Below, in pieces: positions 18,708-27,050 of a DNA stretch of 64,000 nucleotides. Positions within the stretch are counted from its first letter, which is position 1, and every line of letters starts with the position of its first letter. The position numbers and the translations under genes are program-made. This DNA is from Marifrigoribacter sp965178585 (lineage in GTDB: Bacteria > Bacteroidota > Bacteroidia > Flavobacteriales > Flavobacteriaceae). The stretch spans positions 2,728,001-2,792,000 of the forward strand of contig OZ238267.1 of assembly GCA_965178585.1 (NCBI GenBank), given 5' to 3'. The notes under the pieces are model-generated. The model saw nothing but the letters and a program-made list of their open reading frames with translations. It did no database searches and had not been told where the DNA came from.

Positions 18708-19898
18708 TTAATTTTTCGTTTTCTTATTATATAAAGATAACAAGAAATATGATACTAGTCCCACAACTAAAGAAGATCCAAAAGCTAAAATAAAACTACC
18801 AACGACATACGTTTTTAAACTTTTCATAATTTCAAAATTATGTTCAAAATCTTCAAAGAAGCCATCGGTAGATTCCCCTAAAACATAGGAACCAATTTTT
18901 ATACTAAAATAAACTATAAATGGAATAAATGGTGGAAAACTAACATTGGTAAAAGCAAACGAAATAACTTTATTTAATTTAAATAAAACTGCTAATGAAA
19001 GAACTAAAATAGTATGAAAGCCCCATAATGGAGATAGTCCAATAAATACTCCTAAAGCCATTGCTTGAGCATTTTTTAAAGGAGTATCATTACTTCCTAA
19101 TATTTCTTCTTTAATAAAACTGCGTATTCCTTTTTTTCTAAACTTTCTTATTAAATCACGAGGCTTTATGTACAATAAAGCGACTAAGACCAACCAAGTA
19201 TTTAATAAACTTATTCTTGCAAAATCTTTAAAGGGCCTAAAATGAGTTACTCTTTCTCCTTCATCATACCATATTTTAATCGGAACATTTTTTACTACAA
19301 CACCTCTCCAAGCAGCTTTTACTATACTTTCAATTTCAAATTCGAATTTGGTGGTGTGAAATTTTATTTTGTTAAGCTCTTTTAAGGGATACATACGGAA
19401 ACCCGATTGAGTATCTGTTAATTTAATACCCGTTTCAACTTTATACCAAAAATTCGAAAATTTATTCCCAAAACTACTTCCACCTGGAACAGAATCTTGT
19501 TCCATATTCCTTGCTCCTATTAGCAATAAATTTTTATTATTATCAAATTCTAATTTATTTACAAATACAGAAATATCTTCTGGAAAATGCTGTCCGTCAC
19601 TATCAATTGTAATTGCATACTCGTAACCTAATTCTTCCGCTTTTTTAAATCCAATGCGTAAAGCATTACCTTTTCCTTTGTTTTTAGGCAAAGAAATTTG
19701 AGTAATTTCTGAAAATTCTTTTAAAATATTTGAAGTAGTATCTGTAGCTCCATCATTAACAACAATTAAGCTATCTGTTATATCTAGAACTTCATCAATA
19801 ACCTTTTTTAACGTGCGGTCATTATTATACGTGGGTATAATAACACAAATTTTTAATTCCTTTATTCTATGTTTTAGTGGTTTTTTTTTATCCAACAC
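18708..19898 (-). CDS. Glycosyltransferase family 2 with C-terminal DUF2062 membrane domain
   Basis: 396 residues. Residues 13-235 form a GT-A fold like dolichol-phosphate sugar synthases: CVIIPTYNNDRTLKK, VVNDGATD, ITIDSDGQHFPED (the DxD metal site) and DTQSGFRMYP. Residues 255-390 are a DUF2062 domain with membrane helices (AQAMALGVFIGLSPLWGFHT). The arrangement is typical of the aryl polyene/flexirubin locus of Flavobacteriia. It may glycosylate the lipid precursor or a polyprenyl carrier; flexirubins themselves are not known as glycosides, so function is open. Confidence 0.8.
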   Translation of the reverse strand: MLDKKKPLKHRIKELKICVIIPTYNNDRTLKKVIDEVLDITDSLIVVNDGATDTTSNILKEFSEITQISLPKNKGKGNALRIGFKKAEELGYEYAITIDSDGQHFPEDISVFVNKLEFDNNKNLLLIGARNMEQDSVPGGSSFGNKFSNFWYKVETGIKLTDTQSGFRMYPLKELNKIKFHTTKFEFEIESIVKAAWRGVVVKNVPIKIWYDEGERVTHFRPFKDFARISLLNTWLVLVALLYIKPRDLIRKFRKKGIRSFIKEEILGSNDTPLKNAQAMALGVFIGLSPLWGFHTILVLSLAVLFKLNKVISFAFTNVSFPPFIPFIVYFSIKIGSYVLGESTDGFFEDFEHNFEIMKSLKTYVVGSFILAFGSSLVVGLVSYFLLSLYNKKTKN

Positions 19899-19905
19899 TT
19901 TTAGT

Positions 19906-20394
19906 TTAGTTGAATACTACTTTTTCTTCCTCAGTGAAAGATTTAGATTGCACAACAAAGCCTTTTACATAACTTTTAATATCCCTTGACTGAATAGAAT
20001 TATATTGACTAATTATCAATTGCTTATCTTCAGAAATATTAGATCTATATTTTAATATTTTAGGCGTATTTTCTTGAACTCCCAATCGAATACAACGCAT
20101 TTCTACGTTTTCTGGTTTTTCTTCAATTGCAAAATCCAGTAAGGAAGCTCCTTCTTTGAAGTACATTTTTTTTTCTTTGGTACTATTGGAGTGTTTCGAC
20201 ATTAAAGTTAAAACAGCGCCTTTATAAGCTACTAATATGGTATTATCCTCTTCATCAACATCTGCTAAATCTTTATTAAGTTGAATTGTAACTTCTTTAC
20301 TATTAAACGCATTTTTATATTCTTCTCTTACTTTAGATAAGTCAGGAGAAAATAATCCAATAATCACAAAAAAATAGAATAAGTAAATTTTCAT
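19906..20394 (-). CDS. Unrecognised small helical protein of the pigment operon
   Basis: 162 residues. I do not recognise a family. A hydrophobic start (KIYLFYFFVIIGLF) suggests secretion or an anchor. The body is mostly alpha-helical and contains AYKGAVLTLMSKHS and EGASLLDFAIEEKPENVEMR, which reads like a TPR-related helical hairpin. It starts directly after the stop of the FabZ-like gene with no gap, and precedes the glycosyltransferase by 7 bp. A periplasmic accessory protein for lipid transfer, next to the LolA-like gene, is possible. Confidence 0.6.
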   Translation of the reverse strand: MKIYLFYFFVIIGLFSPDLSKVREEYKNAFNSKEVTIQLNKDLADVDEEDNTILVAYKGAVLTLMSKHSNSTKEKKMYFKEGASLLDFAIEEKPENVEMRCIRLGVQENTPKILKYRSNISEDKQLIISQYNSIQSRDIKSYVKGFVVQSKSFTEEEKVVFN

Positions 20395-20763
20395 CTAAGA
20401 AACAATTTTATAAATTGAGCTTAATTTTAATGCCAATGTATCATCAAAATAAGTGCTATTTTTTAGCTTAACAATTCCATCTTCAACTGAGTAATCTATT
20501 TTTATTAATAAATCTGGGTTAACCTCAGGATTGATTTTAGCCATAAATTTTATATTAGTTGACTTTTGAAGAAAAAGTTCTTCTTTTAAAACTTCTTCTG
20601 TCAATTCTTTAATAACTTGCATCATACAAACACCAGGCATTATAGGGTTTCCAGGAAAATGTCCATTAAAAATATCGTGAGTCGGGTTCAAACTTATTGT
20701 TGCTGTAATTTCAGAATTTACTTGAGTGATTTCGTTTACTTTATATAATCCTTCTATTAACAT
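20395..20763 (-). CDS. FabZ-like hotdog 3-hydroxyacyl-ACP dehydratase homologue
   Basis: 122 residues; single hotdog domain with DIFNGHFPGNPIMPGVCMMQ. The catalytic-type histidine of GHFP is present, but the residue 14 places later that is Glu in FabZ (Asp in FabA) is Gln here. It would dehydrate beta-hydroxyacyl-ACP during polyene extension if the altered residue still works, or serve as a non-catalytic partner. It lies between the lipoprotein and the small helical protein, with 1-bp and 0-bp gaps. Confidence 0.75.
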   Translation of the reverse strand: MLIEGLYKVNEITQVNSEITATISLNPTHDIFNGHFPGNPIMPGVCMMQVIKELTEEVLKEELFLQKSTNIKFMAKINPEVNPDLLIKIDYSVEDGIVKLKNSTYFDDTLALKLSSIYKIVS

Positions 20764-20764
20764 T

Positions 20765-21388
20765 TTAATCTTTTTTAAATTTTTCTAACGCAATCGTTAA
20801 CTTACTGTTTTTATGATTTATCAAAATTGAATTAGCTATTTGGTTTTTTATATTTGAAAACAATATTTCAACTTTCTCATTCGATTTTGAAGTACTTACT
20901 ATTTTGTCTAAAGTAAAAGATTTTTTATTAATAAAATAGAAATTATTACGTTTCCCATTAACAGTTTTAAATACTTCAGCACTTTCAGATTCGTACTGAT
21001 TAATTACTTTTATTTTTTCTGAAATTAATAACCTAAAATCTTTTTGAAATGTATTTATAATAAACTTTTTATTTAATTCCTCTATTATAAAGTTATTAAT
21101 TACTTCATCTTCCAAAAATAAGAAATCAAATAATTTATTGCCAAATTCTGTTGTAAACACAACACGATGATTATAATTATCCGTCTTTTTAACGATTAGA
21201 ATTCCACCTAATTTATTTCCGTAAACATCAATCTTTGCCTTATATACATAATCCTTATTCGAATCTGAAAAATATAAATTTTCAACTTCTTTGTTTAAAA
21301 CTTCTTTTTCAATCAAGTTTTTTGTTGTTTGTAAAGAACAAGAAGAAATGATTAGAAAAAAAACACTAATTATTAAATACCTCATCAT
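20765..21388 (-). CDS. Unrecognised lipoprotein downstream of LolA-like gene
   Basis: 207 residues with a lipoprotein signal (YLIISVFFLIISSC, lipid-modified Cys at about 16). The body is beta-rich (VYGNKLGGILIVKKT, HRVVFTTEFGNKLFDFLFL), which resembles LolB/LppX-type lipid-binding barrels although I cannot confirm that. The start lies 23 bp inside the LolA-like gene. The pairing with LolA suggests a LolA/LolB-like relay delivering the pigment to the outer membrane; this is inference. Confidence 0.6.
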   Translation of the reverse strand: MMRYLIISVFFLIISSCSLQTTKNLIEKEVLNKEVENLYFSDSNKDYVYKAKIDVYGNKLGGILIVKKTDNYNHRVVFTTEFGNKLFDFLFLEDEVINNFIIEELNKKFIINTFQKDFRLLISEKIKVINQYESESAEVFKTVNGKRNNFYFINKKSFTLDKIVSTSKSNEKVEILFSNIKNQIANSILINHKNSKLTIALEKFKKD

Positions 21389-21992
21389 TTAATTTGGCAT
21401 TTTCAATACGTTTAGTAAAAATTATTTTTGTGTAATCTTGAGAGGGCTCTATCATTTTAACATCCAATACAGCTCCTGTTTCTTTATGGAAATTCAATAT
21501 AAATGTTTCAATTAGTCCAGCCAGTTTTTTATCCTTTGAAGCAAAAACTATTTTGTATTTATCACCTTCCTTAAAATATGAAATATCAAAACCTTCCTCA
21601 TCAAACATATCTCCTGTTACACTGTTAACAATCAATTCGTTTAATTTTTTAAAGAGTTTGCTTGAGTTTACATTAATATCACTTTTAGTGCCACCATCAT
21701 TAATTAGTATTTTATCCTCCTTAAAAACAACACTGTAAACATAAGGATCTGTATACTCCCATTTTACCCAATTAGGGAATTTAAAAGCCATTTTGCCTTT
21801 TGTTTCAATATCATTTGTTAGAAAATCTAGATGTTTTGTTTGGACAAAGTCAGCAGTTATGGTTTTAGTATTTATTGATACTTCTTTTATTAATTCTTTA
21901 AAGCTTTCAATTTCTGATGTAGTCATTTTTTCTTCCTGAGCTTTTACACTAGAAAACACTAATACCAACAAAATAAATATATATTTATGCAT
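21366..21992 (-). CDS. LolA-like outer-membrane lipoprotein carrier protein
   Basis: 208 residues with a signal peptide (about 1-18, ending SSVKAQ). LolA features are ITADFVQTKHLDFL, ETKGKMAFKFPNWVKWEYTDPY and the later VKMIEPSQDYTKIIFT. LolA shuttles lipid-modified cargo across the periplasm. Cluster-encoded LolA homologues are conserved in aryl polyene loci and probably carry the pigment lipid rather than lipoproteins. It overlaps both neighbours (8 bp and 23 bp). Confidence 0.85.
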   Translation of the reverse strand: MHKYIFILLVLVFSSVKAQEEKMTTSEIESFKELIKEVSINTKTITADFVQTKHLDFLTNDIETKGKMAFKFPNWVKWEYTDPYVYSVVFKEDKILINDGGTKSDINVNSSKLFKKLNELIVNSVTGDMFDEEGFDISYFKEGDKYKIVFASKDKKLAGLIETFILNFHKETGAVLDVKMIEPSQDYTKIIFTKRIENAKLNDEVFNN

Positions 21993-22761
21993 AGGCTTTA
22001 ATATTTAACAATTGATCTACAGTAATCGATTTCCAATTCTTTTTATCAAGAAATATCAATAACTGTTCCAACACTTCTATTGTTTTTTTACTTGTATCAT
22101 GCAAAAGCACAATATCTCCCTTTTGCATTTTTTTTATAATTCTAGAATAAACTTTTTCTTTAGAGTCCCTTGTAGTATCTAATGAACGAACGCTCCAACC
22201 AATAGCTTCTAATTTTAGTATCTTAACTGCTTTGCTTATTCTAGGATTGGTAACACCAAAAGCTGGGCGGTAAAGGTTCATTTTTAAACCTTGGAAACTT
22301 TCAATGATTTTGTTGGTTTTTGTTAATTCATTAATTACTTCATGGGTTTTCAAAAATCCAAAGTTATTAGAATGTAAAAAAGTATGGTTCCCAATAGTAT
22401 GACCTTGATTAATGATATCTTCAACAAGGTTTGGGTGCTTTTCAATTTTGTTTCCTATCAAAAAAAAAGTAGCTTTAAAATTATACTTTTTAAGTAATTT
22501 CAATACTTCAGAAGTGTAAACTTCGTGAGGGCCATCATCAAAAGTTAGTGAAATAACATTGTCATCAACATTTGCATTCTTATGCTTTGCTTTTAAAAAA
22601 TAATTCCATTGAATATTAAATGAACCCATAAAAGTAAGTGCTAACCATAAAAACACTAAAACATTTATCCATAAAAACGAAATAGAAAAAAACATTTTTA
22701 ATAGTAAAAAAACTAATAAAAGTGCGACACTTATTCTATTTACATATTTATAAGTTAACAT
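21985..22761 (-). CDS. Polysaccharide deacetylase family (NodB) protein
   Basis: 258 residues. Two hydrophobic segments (about 8-26 and 30-50) precede a NodB domain: ISLTFDDGPHEVYT (catalytic and metal Asp), GHTIGNHTFLHS (metal His pair), RPAFGVTNPR and DIVLLHDTS. All canonical motifs appear intact, so it should be an active metal-dependent deacetylase facing the periplasm. Its role in pigment assembly is unknown; removal of an acetyl or other acyl group from a lipid intermediate is possible. The start overlaps the upstream ketosynthase-like gene by 7 bp. Confidence 0.8.
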   Translation of the reverse strand: MLTYKYVNRISVALLLVFLLLKMFFSISFLWINVLVFLWLALTFMGSFNIQWNYFLKAKHKNANVDDNVISLTFDDGPHEVYTSEVLKLLKKYNFKATFFLIGNKIEKHPNLVEDIINQGHTIGNHTFLHSNNFGFLKTHEVINELTKTNKIIESFQGLKMNLYRPAFGVTNPRISKAVKILKLEAIGWSVRSLDTTRDSKEKVYSRIIKKMQKGDIVLLHDTSKKTIEVLEQLLIFLDKKNWKSITVDQLLNIKAYA

Positions 22762-23816
22762 GATGTAAGTAATATAAAACTGTGATTTTTTCCTCTATAT
22801 TGGTTATATAGCAACACATTTTTATAGGATTTTTTTTCGATCGAGTTTATCAAATATTTTGATGGCACTCTTTGATCTTTTATAATATTACAAGCAACCC
22901 AAGTTCCAAAAGCTGATACTGTATTATATTCTCCAGAAAATTGTTTATAGGCAATTTGCGGTATGTCTTTTAATAAATCAGTTTGAAGATTTTTATAGTA
23001 ATCATCAAAAATAACATCCCCATTTAAACCTAATACAACTGCATCTATTTCAGAAATAGATAAAGTATTCTCTTTTAAAAACAACTCGAGATTTTCAGAT
23101 ACTTCACTTTTTTCAAGGTTATCATAATGAGTAACATTCAAAAGTCTAGCGTATGTATTCTTGCTTTTCTTATTCTCTAAAGTAAAAAATTGTGCTCCCT
23201 CACTATAAATAGCACCTTTAGTATTTGAATTTAAAACTCCATTATCAAAACTTTCCTCCTTTTTAATATGACCTACCAATCCATGAAACTTAATGGTGTA
23301 GTCTGCTAATTCATCTATACCTCCTACTAGTACATTTGGCTCTCCTTCATCTAGAATCATCATAGCATCTATTAATGATGTTTCAAAAGAACTAGCATCA
23401 TGTACATAGGTTACATTATATGCTTTACATCCTAAACCAAGTGCTACTTGAGCACCAACAGTGTTATGTGTTGATTGAATAAATGCCGTAGGAGTTAAAA
23501 ATTGTTCATCGTTATCTAGAATGTTAGTCAAGAATTTTTCTGAATCTCGAGTACACCCCATACCAGTTCCAGTAACAATTGCTTCGGGCATTTCAACACC
23601 TGCTTCTTTTAAAGCAATAGATGAAGCCACTACTCCCATTTTTACACCAATAGACATTCTTCGAATCATCGAAGGAATGATATATTTTTTATAATCTGGT
23701 TTCTTTACTGGGGCAACATTCGTTTTTAATTCTTCATAATTTTTAATTTCTTTTTCTAAACCTGAAGAATCTTGTGCAGAAACACATCCTATACCATTAA
23801 TATAATAACTCCCCAT
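22755..23816 (-). CDS. Ketosynthase-like chain-length-factor-type protein (no catalytic triad)
   Basis: 353 residues from the ATG at 23816-23814, chosen because it begins 2 bp after the upstream stop and opens with the ketosynthase strand GSYYINGIGCVSAQ; a longer frame reaches 23849 but overlaps the previous gene. The fold follows KAS enzymes, but the nucleophile position reads HDASSFETS (A141 in place of Cys), the first His region reads VVLGLNGD and the second reads SGEYNTVSAFG. All three catalytic residues are therefore gone, as in chain-length factors of type II polyketide systems. The partner is probably the intact ketosynthase immediately upstream. Confidence 0.8.
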   Translation of the reverse strand: MGSYYINGIGCVSAQDSSGLEKEIKNYEELKTNVAPVKKPDYKKYIIPSMIRRMSIGVKMGVVASSIALKEAGVEMPEAIVTGTGMGCTRDSEKFLTNILDNDEQFLTPTAFIQSTHNTVGAQVALGLGCKAYNVTYVHDASSFETSLIDAMMILDEGEPNVLVGGIDELADYTIKFHGLVGHIKKEESFDNGVLNSNTKGAIYSEGAQFFTLENKKSKNTYARLLNVTHYDNLEKSEVSENLELFLKENTLSISEIDAVVLGLNGDVIFDDYYKNLQTDLLKDIPQIAYKQFSGEYNTVSAFGTWVACNIIKDQRVPSKYLINSIEKKSYKNVLLYNQYRGKNHSFILLTSC

Positions 23817-23818
23817 AA

Positions 23819-25015
23819 TTATGATTTTGAAAATATTAATGTGGAACAATTCCCTCCAAAACCAAAAGAATTTGAAAGTATATGCTGCAATTCTTTTTCT
23901 TTTAATTCTGTTTCTGGAATAATATTAGTTTCTGGAATAGGTGTTTTAAAATTTAAATTTGGAAACACTAAATTGTTTTGTATTGCTAAAACAGAAAACA
24001 CAGCTTCAACTGCTGCTGCTGCAGCTAATGTATGCCCTGTATATGCTTTTGTTGAACTTACATCTGGAACATTATCCCCAAATATTCGTTTAATAGCAAC
24101 ACTTTCAGAAGCGTCATTATTTTCAGTTGCGGTTCCATGTGCATTTATATAGTCTATATTCTTTGGAGATAAATCAGCAACTTTTAATGCTTTTTTCATA
24201 GCTAAAGTAGCTCCCTCACCGTTTTTTGAAGAGGCAGTTTGATGAAAAGCATCGTTCGCATTAGCATATCCTGTCACGTACCCTAAAACCTTTTTATTAT
24301 CTTTTTTTACACAATCATCTGATTCTAGTACTAAATATGCAGCAGCTTCACCTAAATTTAAACCTGTCCTATTTGCATCAAAAGGCATACAACTAGTTTC
24401 AGATAAAATCATTAAAGTTTTGAAGCCATTAACTGTGAATTTTGATAAACAATCTGAGCCACCTACTATTACTCTATCCAATTTACCAGATTTAATCATC
24501 CTCGCTCCTAACATTATTGAATTTGCAGCCGATGAACAAGCAGTACTTATTGTTGAGACAAAACCAGTTATTCCAAGACTTTTTGCAACTTTAGAAGAAG
24601 AATTTCCAGCTGAATGGCTTTCAATGAATCTGTGATTGTCATCCTCTTCTAATAACGAATAAAAATATTTTTCTGTAAGATCCATTCCTCCAACACTTGT
24701 TGCGGAAATAAAGCCTGTTTTACACGAATTAATATCTTTTATCCCTGCATTTTTTACTGCTTCTTTAGCAGCAATTTGAGAAATCATTGCAGTTCTTGAA
24801 TAACTATGATCTTTGGGCAATCCCAATAGAGTTTCAAGGTCGGAATTTGAAATTTTAATTTCACCAACCATAATATGATCTTTGTGATTGGTTTTTATAT
24901 TTTCAATCCTAGAGATTCCAGGAGTTTGATTTATAAGCGACTGAAAATTTTCTTCTAATGTATTACCAATTGAAGAAATGATTCCCATTCCAGTTATTGC
25001 AACTCCTTTATTCAT
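23819..25015 (-). CDS. Beta-ketoacyl-ACP synthase (FabF type), catalytic subunit
   Basis: 398 residues with a complete Cys-His-His triad: C160 in STACSSAAN, H293 in INAHGTATENND and H328 in YTGHTLAAAAA. This is the condensing enzyme expected to add two-carbon units during aryl polyene growth. Two bp separate it from the catalytically dead partner gene, a layout like KS-alpha/KS-beta pairs, and 13 bp separate it from the ACP gene upstream. Confidence 0.9.
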   Translation of the reverse strand: MNKGVAITGMGIISSIGNTLEENFQSLINQTPGISRIENIKTNHKDHIMVGEIKISNSDLETLLGLPKDHSYSRTAMISQIAAKEAVKNAGIKDINSCKTGFISATSVGGMDLTEKYFYSLLEEDDNHRFIESHSAGNSSSKVAKSLGITGFVSTISTACSSAANSIMLGARMIKSGKLDRVIVGGSDCLSKFTVNGFKTLMILSETSCMPFDANRTGLNLGEAAAYLVLESDDCVKKDNKKVLGYVTGYANANDAFHQTASSKNGEGATLAMKKALKVADLSPKNIDYINAHGTATENNDASESVAIKRIFGDNVPDVSSTKAYTGHTLAAAAAVEAVFSVLAIQNNLVFPNLNFKTPIPETNIIPETELKEKELQHILSNSFGFGGNCSTLIFSKS

Positions 25016-25028
25016 TTATATTAAAAGT

Positions 25029-25286
25029 CTAGTTCGTTCTATGTTCTGTAATGTATGCTGCCATTACTTCTATAGATTCAAATATTTTTTTTCCTTCTTT
25101 TGGATCAGATAATCTAATTCCATATTCTTTATCTAACATCACTATCAACTCTAACGCATCAATAGAATCTAAACAAAGTCCTTCTCCAAAAAGAGGGTCA
25201 TTATCTTTAATTTCTTCTACTGTCACATCTTCTAAATTAAGTAATTCAATGATGTTTTTCTTTAATTCTAATTTTAAATCTTCCAT
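25029..25286 (-). CDS. Acyl carrier protein
   Basis: 85 residues, acidic and helical, with the phosphopantetheine site LCLDSIDALEL (S41). It sits between the short ketosynthase-like gene and the active ketosynthase and probably carries the growing polyene. The second ACP of the cluster is at 35892-36140. Separate ACPs for the polyene and resorcinol branches are plausible but cannot be assigned from sequence. Confidence 0.9.
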   Translation of the reverse strand: MEDLKLELKKNIIELLNLEDVTVEEIKDNDPLFGEGLCLDSIDALELIVMLDKEYGIRLSDPKEGKKIFESIEVMAAYITEHRTN

Positions 25287-25287
25287 T

Positions 25288-25896
25288 TTAAGTATAGTAT
25301 AATTGATTTAAGTTTTTTTCTGAATGTTCTAAAGTTCCTTTTTCAGAGACCAAATATAAAAAAGCTTCGTAAGAATCCTCATCTATATTCACCCAACCTG
25401 CTAAAACAGATTCACTTTTATTATTATTTATTAAGCTTTTTTCATAGTTATAATGAAAATTTGGATTGTATTTTTCAAATACAAAAAACCCATTTTCACT
25501 TTTTAATTGGTGTCGAATACTAATTTCTCCTATCCCAATATTAGGTAATGTATATACAAATATCGCAGGACTTGGATAATAGTTTTCTTTATCATTTATA
25601 GAATTTTGATGTTTTCTATCTGTATCTAAACTAGATGCATTATTAGAGAGAATTATTGCAATATTCTTTTCTTTTGAATCTATATTGTTTAAAATAATTT
25701 CTGAAGATAAAAAAGTAAGTTTACTTAAGTTATCCATTTTAAAAAACTTGGAATACTTGATTCCCAAAAAAATATAAACGCTTTTAAAAAAGTCTTTATT
25801 ATTTAATGTTGCTTCCTCAAAAATTTGTTTTCCATTTAAAAAAACACAATTGTTTTTAATCTTACAGTACTCTTGTATGTATAACTTTTTTGACAA
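25288..25896 (-). CDS. Short ketosynthase-N-terminal-like protein of the pigment cluster
   Basis: 202 residues. It resembles the N-terminal half of a beta-ketoacyl synthase: LTFLSSEIILNN, IAIILSNNASSLDTD and SPAIFVYTLPNIGIGEISIRHQ align with the KS strand and helix order. No nucleophilic Cys in a TACSS context and no C-terminal half are present, so it cannot condense by itself. The length is not a recent truncation, as it is packed tightly between genes (gaps of 1 and 5 bp). A structural or regulatory partner of the KS complex is the best guess. Confidence 0.6.
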   Translation of the reverse strand: MSKKLYIQEYCKIKNNCVFLNGKQIFEEATLNNKDFFKSVYIFLGIKYSKFFKMDNLSKLTFLSSEIILNNIDSKEKNIAIILSNNASSLDTDRKHQNSINDKENYYPSPAIFVYTLPNIGIGEISIRHQLKSENGFFVFEKYNPNFHYNYEKSLINNNKSESVLAGWVNIDEDSYEAFLYLVSEKGTLEHSEKNLNQLYYT

Positions 25897-25901
25897 GTAT
25901 T

Positions 25902-26960
25902 TTACTTTTTTTTACATACCAAAATAGTATGGTTTTCTCCAATTTGATTAATATCCTCTACTAAATACAATCCTGCTTCATCCAATAATTCGATAAACTC
26001 AGTGGCTTTATACATTTTGCTATTTCCATTTGCCATAGCAGTAAAATAAAGTGAAGTTGCTTCCAAAATAAACTTTGCATTATCAAATTTTTGTCTATCT
26101 GTAAAAGTTTCCATGATATACAACTCCGTATTTTCATTCATTGAATTTGCACAAGTTGTTAATATTTTGATTATTTCTTTTTTTGAAAAACAATCTAAAA
26201 ACTGACTCATCCAAATTACATCTGCTCCCTCTGGTAGCATAGGGTTTTCTGAAAGCCAATCTATTTTACATCCTTCAATTCTTTTTTCAAAACCGCTATT
26301 TTTAGCATTATTTAATGCTTTATTAAGCTGACCAGGTAAATCGAATATTTTTATTTGTACTTCATCATTATAATTACAACAACTAATTGCAAATTTTCCT
26401 GTATTTCCACCTATATCAAATAGTGTTTTGGGTTCTTTTTTAAATACTACTTTTAAGGCATCATTAAAAACATAATCTGAATAATGATGATCAAATTCAA
26501 ACCAAGACTTTTGTTGCTCTTCAGTTAGCTGAGATAGTCCTTCATAAATAGTTGGCCAATCACCCAATTCTTTTAACCCTTCAGCTTTACCATTAACAAT
26601 AGAATCGTTTAAATGGTACAGCCCTTTATAACAAATGTCATTATTAAAATTGATATTGGCGTTAACTGTTTTATCAAAAGCTAAAAAATAACCGATCTTT
26701 GTTAATTCAAATTTACCCTCATCGTTTATACTCACTATATCTGAACTTTCTGCAATTTCTAATAAAACCCCAATACCATATTCACTAACGGAAGTTCCTT
26801 TAGATATTTCTTCTATAGTTACTCCATTTCTATTATTAAAAATAAATTCTAATATCCCTAATTTTCTAAGAGAAATACTAGCTTGAAATATATAGGGTGC
26901 AAATGCAATTTTTTGAGCTTCTTGAAGTGCTTCAACGGCTTTTAATGGTTTCTTTAACAT
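25902..26960 (-). CDS. SAM-dependent methyltransferase (O-methyltransferase type, dimerisation domain)
   Basis: 352 residues. Residues 15-90 form a winged-helix dimerisation domain as in plant-type O-methyltransferases. Residues 165-345 hold a class I SAM fold with motif I TLFDIGGNTGKFAI, an acidic IKIFDLPGQL strand end, and GADVIWMSQFLDCFSKKE. It probably methylates the aryl ring or its hydroxyl, as flexirubins carry a ring methyl; C- versus O-methylation is not decidable. It is the first gene of the distal part of the operon, preceded by a 90-bp gap containing a -7 box. Confidence 0.8.
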   Translation of the reverse strand: MLKKPLKAVEALQEAQKIAFAPYIFQASISLRKLGILEFIFNNRNGVTIEEISKGTSVSEYGIGVLLEIAESSDIVSINDEGKFELTKIGYFLAFDKTVNANINFNNDICYKGLYHLNDSIVNGKAEGLKELGDWPTIYEGLSQLTEEQQKSWFEFDHHYSDYVFNDALKVVFKKEPKTLFDIGGNTGKFAISCCNYNDEVQIKIFDLPGQLNKALNNAKNSGFEKRIEGCKIDWLSENPMLPEGADVIWMSQFLDCFSKKEIIKILTTCANSMNENTELYIMETFTDRQKFDNAKFILEATSLYFTAMANGNSKMYKATEFIELLDEAGLYLVEDINQIGENHTILVCKKK

Positions 26961-27011
26961 ACTCTAATTCAATCCTAAATTCATTTAATTAAATCTAAAA
27001 AGTTATTGTCA

Positions 27012-27019
27012 CAAATCTA
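27012..27019 (-). promoter_or_regulatory. -7 box for an internal promoter of the pigment cluster
   Basis: On the minus strand TAGATTTG matches TAnnTTTG, 52 bp before the methyltransferase ATG, in the only sizeable gap (90 bp) between pigment genes. No clear TTG -33 element is visible. Confidence 0.4.
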
Positions 27020-27050
27020 CATTAACTAATCGGTTGTTTTATTTTAATAA

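Noticed and set aside
23772..24152. 126-codon plus-strand frame across the two ketosynthase genes
   Set aside because: Antisense to two genes with strong KS motifs; no plausible start or family.
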